Assembly (NCBI GenBank): GCA_037447655.1
Contig: JBBHKE010002926.1
Location: forward strand, 263,357 to 309,151
Length of the DNA: 45,795 nt
From: Zygnema cylindricum
Taxonomy: Eukaryota; Streptophyta; Zygnematophyceae; Zygnematales; Zygnemataceae
Reading direction: 5' to 3'
How positions within the stretch are numbered: the stretch's first letter is position 1; every line of letters begins with the position of its first letter. The notes beneath the pieces were generated by a model. That model did no database searches. It worked only from the letters and a program-made list of their open reading frames with translations, and was not told where the DNA came from. Shown here piece by piece: positions 11,323 through 22,255 of this stretch. The position numbers and the translations under genes are program-made.

Positions 11323-11613
11323 TATTATTTAGTTTTCAAATTTAAAATTTTACAGGAGGTTATTTGTGTTCGAGAGGGCCGAAGTTATCTTATTATCTTC
11401 CTTTTCTTTTTTTGCTTTCAACTTCTTTCTCACAACTTAATCTTTTCAAATTCATTCTCAAATTAATCGGTTAAAGTTCCTTCGAGTTTGATCTTGAGGT
11501 TGAAAATTAATGTTCGAGGACTCTGTTGAAAGTGATCTTGATATCTATTTATTGATGATGATGGGTTTTTTTCTTTTTTTTACTTTTTTGGGCACCTTCC
11601 TATTTCTTTTCAG

Positions 11614-12643
11614 GCAAAGTACTCTCTTCCAGTTTTGAGAGTCCCACCGAAAGCTCTTTTTGTGTTGGTATGATATCCATGTTGAACCTTAGCCCACTTA
11701 TATATCTCTTTCCCTCTTATATATCTCGCTCCCTCTTGTATAGCCCTCTTATATATCTCTCTCCCCGTTTTATAGCCCACTTATATAGCCCTCTCATATA
11801 TCTCTCTTCCGATAAAATAGCCCTCTTTTAGCCCTCTTTTATCTCTCTTACTCTTATATAGCCCTTTTGTATATCTTTCCCTCTTATAACCCTCTTATAT
11901 ATATCTCCCGCTTACATAGCCCTCTTGTATATATCTCTCCCTCTTATAAAGCCCTCTTGTATATCTCTCTCCCTCGTATAAAGCCCTCTTATGTATCTCC
12001 CCCTCTTATATAGCCGGCATATCTTATGTATTGTAATTTAATTGCTGAATTTTTTTCTTTATGTTGTTGAGTTGGGATTCAAATGTTTGAGTTCCTCATT
12101 TACTGTAGTCTTTTTCCTCCCTTTCCCCTCTTTCCCCTTTTTGACTACTTTTGGCCCCCTTCTAAAGCTTTCTGACTAATGTCACTCGTTCTGGTGTTTA
12201 CTTTCTCCTTGCTTTCTTTTTTTTTTCTTCTTTTTTCTTCTCTCTTTTCTCCCTCTTCTGCCTCCTGTTCTTCGTTTTCTTCTTCTTGTATCTCCTCCTT
12301 TCTTCTCTCGCTTCTTCTTCTTCTCCCTCTTCTTCTTCGTCTCTTTCTTCTTTCTTCTTATTTCTCCTTCTTTCATCTTCTTCCTCCTCCCTTCCACTTT
12401 TCCTTCTACGTCTCGTTCCCCACTTCTCCCTCTTTATGTTCTTCTCTTTCTTCTTTCCTCTTGTTTCTCCTTCTTTCGTGTTCTTCCTTCTTCCTTCCCC
12501 TCTTTCTTTTTCGTCTTGTTCCTCAGGGAGACAATCGGAACAGAAGTGTGGATTCGCATGTTTGGGGTTTTCTGCCCAATACAAATCTGGTTGGGAAATG
12601 CTGGTTTAGATGGTGGCCGTTGAATAGACTGGGAGTATTGTAG
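11614..12643 (+). CDS. Second signal peptidase copy, last two exons only
   Basis: Exons 11614-11667 (AKYSLPVLRVPPKALFVL) and 12527-12643 (GDNRNRSVDSHVWGFLP to NRLGVL, stop). The protein is identical to exons 7-8 of the first gene, and splice sites are kept. The last exon differs by three silent changes (ACT/ACA, CTA/CTG, GTA/GTT). Earlier exons would lie in the gap at 11313-11322 or be missing. It may be a paralogue, an allele placed in tandem by the assembler, or a truncated copy; silent-only change argues against an old pseudogene. Confidence 0.7.
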
Positions 12644-12655
12644 GCAATTCTCTAT

Positions 12656-12866
12656 CTCTCCCTCACTCCCTTCCTCCCTCGCCCTCTCCCTCCCTCCCTC
12701 CCTTCCTCTCCTTTCCTCCCTCCCTCCCTCTCTTTCCCTCTCCCACTCCCTTTTTCCTCCCTCTCTCTCTCCCTCCTCCTTTTCCTCCACTCCCTCCCCC
12801 TCCCCCTCCCTTTCCCTCTCCCTCCCTCTCTGCCTCTCTCCGCCTCTCTCCCACTCCCTCCTCCCC
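12656..12866 (+). repeat. (CCCT)n tract after the second-copy stop
   Basis: Counterpart of 8196-8512, about 100 bp shorter. Confidence 0.9.
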
Positions 12867-13658
12867 TGAGTTTCTTTTGTGAGGATTTTATAGGCATTTT
12901 TTTCGTGTTTTGGGAATAAAAACGTTTAAACTTAGAGAGAACTGCTCTGTTTTCTTTAATTGGGATTTTTACCTCGATTTAATTCCTTATATAATTTTCT
13001 GTAAATGTTGGGTAATTCTTAAAGCATATAAGGTGAAAAGTATATACAACTATTATGGGTTTAATGAGGTTTTGCCATTTAGTTGTTCTTATAATTTGCT
13101 GTTATTGAAAAAGAAAAAAAATACTCTCGTCGATTTTCCATTCGGTTTTTAGATATCTAAATGAAACAACAATAGTTACCAATAGTTAGTGACATGTTTA
13201 GTTTTCCTTGTCTTTTTTCATCTCATCCTTCGACCTCCCTGTCCTTCATTAGTTTAACTTTTTTGTGTGTTAGTTTCTTTTTTGTAGTGTTTTTGACATT
13301 CTTATTTATTTGAAACTGATTATTGAAGTTTTTTCAGTTTTTTTTTGGCTTTTTTTTTCTTTTGTTGTCGTGTACTCGGAAGGTTTACAATCGTCCAATC
13401 TTAATAAAGCATGTTTTAAAAGTATATAGGACATTCACATCTGTATTATAAAGGCATCAGCAAAAATAACATGAAAGAATCAACAATACAAGAACAAGTG
13501 ATAAATAGATGACATGTCAACAAGCGTTAATTACATGACGGAAACCTCAAGGGCAGTAAAAAGGAAGAAATAGATAAAATGGAAGGGAGTTAGAAAAACA
13601 ATAATACGCCTTAATGGCGGGAATGTGTAGTCCTTCTTCCTCCCCACCGAACGACTAA

Positions 13659-14401
13659 GGGTGCGTCTCTATGTACTTCAATCTTAGAGATTTTTTTTTG
13701 TTTTTTAGCGTAGATCCGGCGGACCCGGATTTCGGGTGTCACTATGTGTACCAAACGAAGTTGTCACTTAAAGGCGTGAGGATTGTATACGTCAACAATG
13801 CCCGTGACGGCTGTCGACAGTGTACAATCTGTGATGACGCACCAAATTGTAAAAATTTGCCTTGAACGTTGCGAGAATGCGAGGCTGCGTGAGAGAGGCG
13901 GTGTGTGCGACTTGCTGGGGTGCCCTCAAAGATTTCTCAAGATTTCGTCAAATGGCATTCGAATTTTTAGACCCCTGGAATGGAAAAGTTCGTACTGAAC
14001 GAAACGCGACAAAACAAAACAAATTGTGTACTTTGTTGGACGGAAGCGGACAAAACAAAACGAAAAGTGTACCTTCTGCCGTCGTTTGAATTCTTTTGAA
14101 ATATTTGAAAAAAAAATTACACGTGCGAAAACGTGTTCCTATTTGTTTTTCAAAAATACTTTGTTTTAAACACATTGTCCCTGTATTTTAAAGAAAAGTT
14201 TGAAGATGACGTTTTTGGCGTGGCCGTGGGTCGAAGAACACAAGACGACAAGATGTAGTACATTTTAAATTCAATGATGACCCAAAATGTACTTCTCTTT
14301 TTTTTTTTTTTTTGTACGGTTGAAACTTTCGCTGAACGGCTCTAAGTTTTACAAGAAAACGACAGAAAAAAACCCTTACTTAAGCACACTGAGACCCACC
14401 C
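13659..14401. mobile_element. 743-bp PIF/Harbinger-like non-autonomous element
   Basis: Ends GGGTGCGTCTC and GAGACCCACCC are inverted. Flanked by TAA (13656-13658) and TCA (14402-14404), while the empty site in the first copy has one TCA (10082-10084). Same family as 19439-20218, in opposite orientation. It contains short frames with CXXC pairs (CRQCTICDDAPNC; VCATCWGALKDFSRFRQ), perhaps captured or decayed coding sequence; no transposase recognised. Confidence 0.75.
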
Positions 14402-14457
14402 TCAGCCTCTCAAGGCGATGATAAAACCACCGGAGTTTGTTGGCACGTGTGGCAACA

Positions 14458-14640
14458 TCAACGTCCCTCGAGAAACCAACGGCTCCCGAGAATCGTAAGC
14501 AGTGAAGGGACAAGATACTCCATGTGGTAACTAAAGTTGCGATGCTCGCAGAGGGTCGTCGATGTCTGCCCATCAGACCGTTCAAGTAGAAAACAAGAAC
14601 AGATATATTGCGGCGCAGGCAGCGACAAAAATAAAGGCAA
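14458..14640 (-). pseudogene. Second copy of the PHD-finger-like fragment
   Basis: Counterpart of 10138-10320, with LCEHRNFSYHMEYLVPSLL. The second Cys of the LCDxC motif is Arg here, a further loss. The frame stays open over 60 codons in both copies. Confidence 0.4.
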
Positions 14641-15006
14641 AATTTAAATTTCGTCAATAACCGGCTATTCAATGTACGGCTCCAGACGATCTTGGCGAAG
14701 CATATCCCGGTTTTCATAGTGGTCAACAGTTCAACACCGGGGAAAAATTTGTCGGTGGGTTATGTGTACGGCCATTTTTTGTCTCACCCCTTGTACGAAG
14801 CTGGTTAGGTTAATGTTGGCCAATTATCCAAGTAATCGTTCAAAAAACTGTACGATTCAGGACAGGTTTGACCTTTTTATTGTACGACTGCTTCAAATAC
14901 TGGCCAGTATTGTCAAGAATCGCGTAAGAATAACTACGGAAGTACAAAATTCTATTATAAAGTACATTCCAGGTACACCGGTAAGCAACAAAATCATTTA
15001 GTATTA

Positions 15007-15779
15007 GGGTAACCTTCCATCAAGCGTTCCCAGTAATCGTACGATCACGTTTACAAGCATTAATATTTCCATCAGGTCGTGCCAATGAAGCAAAAATTGC
15101 TTACGTGTTACATTGCGATTGATACCACGTAGGATCCTGTTGAGGCGCCCGGGAATAATGAAAGATTTGAAAAGTACAAAATCTCAACTGCGTATCTGTA
15201 CGGGCGAACGCAGATTAAAACATCTAGTAGCATCACGTTAATGTACAATCTCTACATCCTTGTATTTGTTGTTGTACCAACGGTCACGAAAACCGTTGCA
15301 AAATAAAAAATCGTTCAAATGCCCATGAATGTACCATTTGTACGTTCCTGTATTATCGCTGTACCAGCGGAGGCGTGACAGGATGTCCTACAACCATAAT
15401 TTTGTCGTCAAACAGGGTGGCTTTGATGTTACAAGGTACACGCCATTTGCCACATGTAAGTATATAGCTTCACATCAGTCATGGATCGACTGTGACTTTT
15501 GCAAGTGGACCAATGTGGACCAATACACGCGTCCACTAAGCGCAAAGTGTCCTCATGAGGACAGTCGGAGGAGACTCGCCAGGTACTAGATAGAAGAGGC
15601 GTTTGCGTCGAAATTTCAAAATCAGACGGTGGAAGTTTTCGCCAAAAAGTCTAGAGAATCTTAACGAATTTCTGGTAAACATCTTTCGTAAAAAAAAAAA
15701 AAAAAAACAGTACGGCCTAGTACGAAAAGGTACTTTCTCTAGTAAACAACCACACTTTTCGCCTGATGGAAGGTTAACC
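15007..15779. mobile_element. 773-bp PIF/Harbinger-like element, TSD TTA
   Basis: Left end GGGTAACCTTCCATCA, right end its near-perfect inverse (TGATGGAAGGTTAACC), flanked by TTA at 15004-15006 and 15780-15782. No intact transposase. Same family as 10685-11312 but opposite orientation at the same flank. Confidence 0.8.
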
Positions 15780-17084
15780 TTATTATATCATAATAGCGAA
15801 TTAAAAAAGGGAATTGATCACGGCAGTGACTGTTTTGGTTGCGCACAGTCACTTACATCATTTTGTCAGAAATTGTATGTTCGAAGTACACATTGGTACA
15901 AGTAAAGTACCGTTGGGTCAAAATTTGACAGTCAATCGCTTAGACAGCTTTGAGTTTTAAAATATTGTTTCAACCGTTTAAACTTTTGTCGCTTTTGCGA
16001 ACGTTGACCGTCATAATAAAATTAGCAATTCACACGGCCGGCGAACGTTTACGGTTACAAAACTGTGGCAACCACATGTAAATAAAAGTGTTGCAGACAG
16101 TCACTTTTTGTCGTTACGTGAGCTCCACGGTGAGAGCACGTTGGATATTAACAAGCGCAAAAATGAAATTTAGTCGTGTAAGCGTTACATTGAACTTAGA
16201 CGCGAATTGAAACAAAACCTCTTTAAACTGAAGTACTGTAAGTCTTGTACGGAAATCTTAAAACGCACGAAACAAAATTTCGCTATCAATGTAAAGATGT
16301 TGATTCGTAGATAGTGTGGCTCGATTTCGTCTTCATTTAATTTCAATTGATATTTTTATGTCGGTTCGTTTTATTACAGTGTACAAAGTTTATTTCGTTT
16401 TTTGCGTTTTAAAATTTCCGTACAAGACTTACAGTACTTCAGTTTAAAGCATAGTTCAAAAGTAGGCGTTTTTATGGTAGGCCTTTGGTAGGCGCACAAA
16501 ACTTGGCACAAAACTCGCGCAGATTAGGCATACTGTATGTGTGTTTATTGTGCACACTCTTGTACGAACGTACGAATCTGACGTATGATCATAGTACAGC
16601 GCACGCCGCCGGACGAAATTTTTTAGCGAACTGACACGGCGTAGGATGACATTCCGCGGGGAAAAAAATCCGGAAAAAAACCCGGAAAAAAAAAAATGCG
16701 GACGTAAGTCCTATCGTAAGTTGTGTTATGGGCTTTTCATGTGATCTTCTTAGATCGCTACTTTGATCAGCGACCGTCCGATCGTCCAAATCTGACGGTT
16801 TAAATAGAAAATACCTCAAAACTCACGGAAAAATAAAAATTTCTCCGAAAGTTTTTCATATTTAGACATGACGTTTAATTCTCTATCGATCGATGTGCAA
16901 CTCAACCCTGTTATTATTATTTTTCATTTTGCGACCAATACAATATGGGTCTTAAGGCCATATTGTATGTTTTGCGTACAATAGGCATATTGTATGAGCC
17001 TACTTTGACCTACTTTTGAACTTTGGTTTAAAGAGGTTTCGTTTCAATTCGCGTCTAAGTTCAATGTAACGCTTACACGACTAA

Positions 17085-18588
17085 GGGTATGGCCCCATGT
17101 GGCTAAGTTCAGGTTTTTTTCTGTCGTTTTCCTTTCAAACTTAGCGCCGTACTGCCTAAGTTGCGACCGTACGAAGAAATCGCAAATTTGTAAAGTACAA
17201 TTTGCGTCATTCTAGAACTTAAGATGTACGAAAATTTGTCGTCTTGCGTTTTTTTGACCCACTGTCACGTCATCTCTAAACTTATCATAAAACACATCGG
17301 CAATGTGTTTTAAGCTAAGTAAATTCGTTTACACCGATAGTAAAATAAATTCCCACGTGTGAAAAGTTTTCAGATTTTTTTGACGAAAGAAAAAAAGTAC
17401 AGAGTTGTTGGTTTTTGTACGGTAGCATTTTGTACGGTTTTTTTTTTTGCAGGGGTCTCGAGGTTGCAGTGCCATTTCACGGAGAGGTGGAAAATCTGCG
17501 AAGGAGCCACTGCTGCTCGCACTCCCTGCCGCTGCCGCTGCCGCCCCGTGCACTCCTCCAAACCACACCATTTAGCAGACGTGCACTCCTCCAAACCACA
17601 CCATTTCGCGGTCTGCTGCAAGGCGGCTTTAAGGGCAACGGGAGGGGAGCCGGAGAAAATTTTCAAAGCGACGTTATTTAACCACTGCGGAAGGTAAAAT
17701 GCACTACTTCCGCCATTTGAAAATCAATACAACATAGAAAAAACCACTTTCTTAATTTAAAATCAATATTACACACCATTTATATTTCTAATGGACATGA
17801 AGTAGGCCAATTAGGGGTGGGGAAGGGAAGGGTTCAACAAGTGAAGGAGGCGGATATTGTGAGATTGTCTTGTGAGGTAGAACTAGCGGAAGAGTTGTAG
17901 TGGAGGTCAGTTTAAACGGAATTGAAAGAAGGTTTAACCGCTTTTAGACCATTTTTAAAAACTAAAGAAATTTTATGTTTCGAATTCATTTTCTGATTCC
18001 GTTATTTTCAACTTCAAATTCAGTTTTTGATTCTGTTACAATTACAATTTCAAGTGAAAATTCAGTTTCAGTTATATATATATCGCACTTTTGTTTCAGT
18101 TCAGTTTTTCATGCAGATCCTATTTTCCTCCACTATTTGGTGCAAACTACAACTCTCTGTAATCGTGTAATCGTTTTTACTTTCTCTGTGTATATTACTT
18201 TTTCCATCTCCTCCCACCCGTCAAAGTCACCCTAAATAATTCAAATGACTTTGCTCTATTCCACATTATCTGTGGAATCCATTTTCAGTCTTTTGTCAAT
18301 GAAAAATTTTCACAACGTGGGAATTTATTTTACTATCGGTGTAAACGAATTTACTTAGCTTAAAACACATTGCCGATGTGTTTTATGATAAGTTTAGAGA
18401 TGACGTGACAGTGGGTCAAAAAAACGCAAGACGACAAATTTTCGTACATCTTAAGTTCTAGCATGACGGAAATTGTACTTTACAAATTTGCGATTTCTTC
18501 GTACGGTCGCAACTTAGGGAGTACGGCGCTAAGTTTGAAAGGAAAACGACAGAAAAAAACCTGAACTTAGCCACATGGGGCCATACCC
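17085..18588. mobile_element. Core of the palindrome bounded by Harbinger-like ends
   Basis: Both boundaries read GGGTATGGCCCCATG (inverted), the same family end as 19439. The first ~290 bp and last ~275 bp are inverted copies. The flanking triplets are TAA and TTA, i.e. mirror images, so they are part of the palindrome rather than a direct target duplication. The ~940-bp centre (17376-18314) contains a duplicated 26-bp segment (GTGCACTCCTCC..., about 17548 and 17581) and exon-like sequence after a T-tract/CAG (17448). Confidence 0.6.
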
Positions 18589-19438
18589 TTAGTCGTGTAA
18601 GCGTTACATTGAACTTGGACGCGAATTGAAATGAAACCTCTTTAAACCAAAGTTCAAAAGTAGGTCAAAGTAGGCTCATACAATATGCCTATTGTGCGCA
18701 AAACATACAATATGGCCTTAAGACCCATATTGTATTGGTCGCAAAATGAAAAATAATAATAACAGGGTTGAGTTGCACATCGATCGATAGAGAATTAAAT
18801 GTCATGTCTAAATATGAAAAACTTTCGGAGAAATTTTTATTTTTCCGTGAGTTTTGAGGTATTTTCTATTTAAACCGTCAGATTTGGACGATCGGACGGT
18901 CGCTGATCAAAGTAGCGATCTAAGAAGATCACATGAAAAGCCCATAACACAACTTACGATAGGACTTACGTCCGCATTTTTTTTTTTCCGGGTTTTTTTC
19001 CGGATTTTTTTCCCCGCGGAATGTCATCCTACGCCGTGTCAGTTCGCTAAAAAATTTCGTCCGGCGGCGTGCGCTGTACTATGATCATACGTCAGATTCG
19101 TACGTTCGTACAAGAGTGTGCACAATAAACACACATACAGTATGCCTAATCTGCGCGAGTTTTGTGCCAAGTTTTGTGCGCCTACCAAAGGCCTACCATA
19201 AAAACGCCTACTTTTGAACTATGCTTTAAACTGAAGTACTGTAAGTCTTGTACGGAAATTTTAAAACGCAAAAAACGAAATAAACTTTCCACACTATCTA
19301 CGAATCAACATCTTTACATTGATAGCGAAATTTTGTTTCGTGCGTTTTAAGATTTCCGTACAAGACTTACAGTACTTCAGTTTAAAGAGGTTTCGTTTCA
19401 ATTCGCGTCTAAGTTCAATGTAACGCTTACACGACTAA

Positions 19439-20218
19439 GGGTGTGTCCCCATGTGGCTAAGTTCGGATTTTTTTCTGTCGTTTTCCTTTAAAACTTAGCG
19501 CCGTACTGCCTAAGTTGTAACCGTACGAAGGAATCGCAAATTTGCAGAGTACAATTTGCGTCATCCTTGAACTTAGGATGTACGAAAATTTGTCGTCTTG
19601 TGCTTTTCGACCCACTTCGACGACAAAAAACGTCATCTTCAACCTTATGTTTAAAACACGTGCGCGATGTGATTTAAAATTAGGTTTTTTCGATTGACAA
19701 ATAGGAACATATTTTCGCACGTGCCGTAAATTTTGACAAAAATCCTTCGATTTCCAAGGACAAAGAAAGGTACATAGTTCGCTATGTTTTGTCCGTTTGC
19801 GTCATAATACGACAAAGACAAGTACACAATTTGTTTGGATTTGTCCGTTTTCGTCTAGTACGGATTTCTTTTTTTGCAGGGGTCTTCAAATTCCGATGCC
19901 ATTTCACGTCGAGCGGACAGGCGGCGCGAAGACAAAGCGCATCTTCTTCGACCGTGAAATTGCACAGGCTGGAAGGCGCTACGTCTACAATGTCACGGTA
20001 AGACATGCGACGTCACACGCAGGTACAAAAAACAACGTGCGACCACAGATTGTAGACGTTGACAACCGTCACAGGTACTGTCGACGTATACAATCGTCAC
20101 AAGCGTAAGTTACGATTTCGTCCTTACAGACATAGGGACACTTGAACACCGGGTCCGGCGGATCCGCGCTAAAATACAAAATAATTTCGCTAAGTTACAA
20201 GTACATGGGGACACACCC
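19439..20218. mobile_element. 780-bp Harbinger-like insertion in the right arm, TSD TAA
   Basis: Ends GGGTGTGTCCCCATG and CATGGGGACACACCC, flanked by TAA at 19436-19438 and 20219-20221. The left arm (16170-16172) and the related arm at 32721-32723 show the uninterrupted site, so insertion boundaries are exact. Internally, a T-tract/GCAG (19870-19880) and a GTAAGAC donor-like site (19999) frame an open segment (VERTGGAKTKRIFFDREIAQ), possibly a captured exon. Confidence 0.88.
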
Positions 20219-20615
20219 TAAATTTCATTTTTGTGCCTGTTAATATCCAACGTGCTCTCACCGTGGAGCTCACGTAACGACAAAAAGTGACTGTCTGCAA
20301 CACTTTTATTTACATGTGGTTGCCGCACTTTTATTTACATGTGGTTGCCGCAGTTTTGTTACCGTAAACATTTGCCGGTCGGTGAATTGCTAATTTTATT
20401 ATGACGGTCGACGTTCGCAAGCGCGGCAAAAGTTTAAGCGGTTGAAACAATATTTTTGTAAGTCAAAGCTGTCAAAGCGATTGACCGTCAAATTTTGACA
20501 CAACGGTACTTGACTTGTACCAATGTGTACTTCAAACGTACTATTTTTGACAAAATGACGTAAGTGACTGTGCGCAACCAAAACAGTCACTGTCATGGTC
20601 AATTCCCTTAAAAAA

Positions 20616-21300
20616 ACTTCAAAAAGTATAGAATGCGATATAGTTTAGTTTACATGTGGCATTTTTTCTTCCGGGAGTCACAGACGCACCGACTTCTGAA
20701 TGTACATCTGTACGGAAACAGATTCTCGCTTTCTTTTGTTTCTGAAAAATTAAGTCCACGTGTCCCCCATGGTGCCTTCCATGAGTTCCATCCGAACATT
20801 CACTAATTTGCTGGACGCCATGGCTCAAGTACGCGTACGGAAGATGCTCTTTTTGACGCGTGACAGTACGAATACTGCCACGCGGATTCTCGTTCCTGCT
20901 GGTTTAGAGATACTCTTTGCTATTTTTTTGTTTTTTCTGCGTAACTTAAGCCAGCAAGAGTTTTCCTATTGTCCAATCATGGACCACCTTCATGGTATTG
21001 GAATCTGTTGCAGGAAAATGGTTACAAAGTACAGAAAAGTACAGAAATTTCCTCTTTTTCTAGGGAAAGTGGACACGTGTCAGAAACGAAGTACGGAAAG
21101 GCAGGAGACACAGTACGGAAAGACGGAAGGAATGTACGGACTGCACGGAAAGAAAGTACGGAGAGGTGGAGAGGAAAAGCGGAAATGTATATGTTGGCAG
21201 GCGAGTATATTGTACGGAAATTGCTGCAGGAAAGGATGACGCGTGTCAGAAAAGGAATGGTGCAGCAGCTGCAAGGAAACTGTTAAAGGTAATGATTCGT
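20616..21300 (+). other. GTACGG-rich intergenic segment, no gene recognised
   Basis: GTACGGAAA-type words recur about every 20-40 bp at 21040-21240. A 159-codon frame (20760-21239) has no family resemblance and unusual composition. AATAAAG at 21303 could be a poly(A) signal. Nothing else seen. Confidence 0.5.
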
Positions 21301-22039
21301 TAATAAAGTTTGTTTGTTGTTTAAAATTTTTTGTTTTTTTTTTTTCTGTTTTTTTTTTTTAAATTGGAATTTAAGGTTGTTTGAACATTTATGGTGTGTA
21401 TTTTGTTAACCGTTTTCTTTCTTAAGAAAGACTGAAAGTTTGTTAATGTTTTTTTTTTTTTTTTTTTCGAAGCTTTTGCACTTCTGTGCACTTTTAGGAT
21501 TTTCCAAAGATAGTTTTGAAGGATAGGATCTCTAAAACTTCAATTTCACCTTTTTTTTCATAAAGCTTTTTTTTTCTTTTTTCTTTTTTTTCTGGATAAA
21601 TAAAACTACTTTCCAAAAGTTTTTGATATTGTTAATTTGAAAATTCATAATTTTGACATTCAGTAATTTTCACAAACAGTAAGTTCAGCTTTTGTTTTCA
21701 ATTTTTTCGCTTTTTTTTGCTTTTTTGCTTTTTTTTGCTTTTGTTTTTCATTTTTTTTTTCGTCTTCTTTTGAATTTTGTTAAAAAAAACTTTTTGCTTT
21801 TAAAAATTTGAGAACTTTTTGGTAACTCGATTCCGTTACTGTCAGAGCTTTATTTTAGTAATTAATTTCGTTCGAATTTGTGCAAAATTGGTTCACATTT
21901 GTCATCAAATCTCATGTTGAAACTGGTCAATTGGTTTATATTTTGACATCTTTTATTTTTTTTCCCTACAGGACTTGGACCGGTTTTTTCGTTCCTTGAA
22001 CTTTTAACAAAAAATTGGGTAAAGGTTGACGAGGAGTGA
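21301..22039 (+). other. T-rich intergenic DNA upstream of the antiporter
   Basis: Long T runs (up to ~20) and TTTTTTGCTTTT units; no coding signal or element seen. Confidence 0.6.
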
Positions 22040-22255
22040 GAACTTAAAGCCATAAAGATTGAAGGAGAGGAGTGAGAGAGAGAGAGAAAAACCATAAAGG
22101 TTGGAAGAGAGGAGTGATAGAAATTAAAATCATAAGGGTTGGACGAGAGGAGATAGAGAGAGGTAAAAACCATAAAGGTTGGAGGAGGGGAGAGAGAGGA
22201 TAAAGCCATAACGATTGGAGGAGAGGAGTAGAGGAGTGAGAGAGAGTATAATACC
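22040..22255 (+). repeat. ~45-bp tandem repeats ending at the antiporter start codon
   Basis: Five degenerate copies of an AACCATAAAGGTTGGAGGAG unit followed by AGGAGTGAGAGAG, the last ending in the ATACCATGG start context. They occupy the 5' leader/proximal promoter, so they may influence expression; function is inferred from position only. Confidence 0.8.

Larger units (their letters stand above)
11323..15003. repeat. Second copy of 6559-10681 (direct segmental duplication or alternative haplotype)
   Basis: Colinear with 6559-10681: intron 6 remainder, last two signal peptidase exons, polypyrimidine tracts, 3' flank, PHD-like fragment. Differences are many substitutions, loss of the 302-bp intron duplication, absence of 9142-9875, and a 743-bp insertion (13659-14401). 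Homology starts exactly at the gap edge. Confidence 0.9.
15809..20607. mobile_element. 4.8-kb fold-back element with ~1.5-kb inverted arms and 8-bp TSD
   Basis: Ends GGGAATTGATC (15809) and its inverse (20607) are flanked by TTAAAAAA at 15801-15808 and 20608-20615. The left arm 15809-17375 is mirrored by 18315-20607, which also contains a 780-bp insertion. The outermost ~40 bp can form a hairpin (AGTGACTGT ... ACAGTCACT). Inside each arm, smaller inverted repeats recur (for example 16171-16230 versus 17025-17084, and TTCAAAAGTAGG pairs). No transposase is visible, so it is probably non-autonomous. The 8-bp TSD with long TIRs would fit a MULE- or hAT-like mobiliser; the terminal GGG argues against a canonical hAT. 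Confidence 0.85.

Noticed and set aside
16589-19084. Identical 76-codon ORF on opposite strands (16589-16819 minus, 18854-19084 plus)
   Set aside because: The two arms of the palindrome; no recognisable domain, so not called as a gene.
20760-21239. 159-codon ORF
   Set aside because: No similarity recognised, rich in repeated GTACGGAAA-derived residues, no splice or neighbour support.
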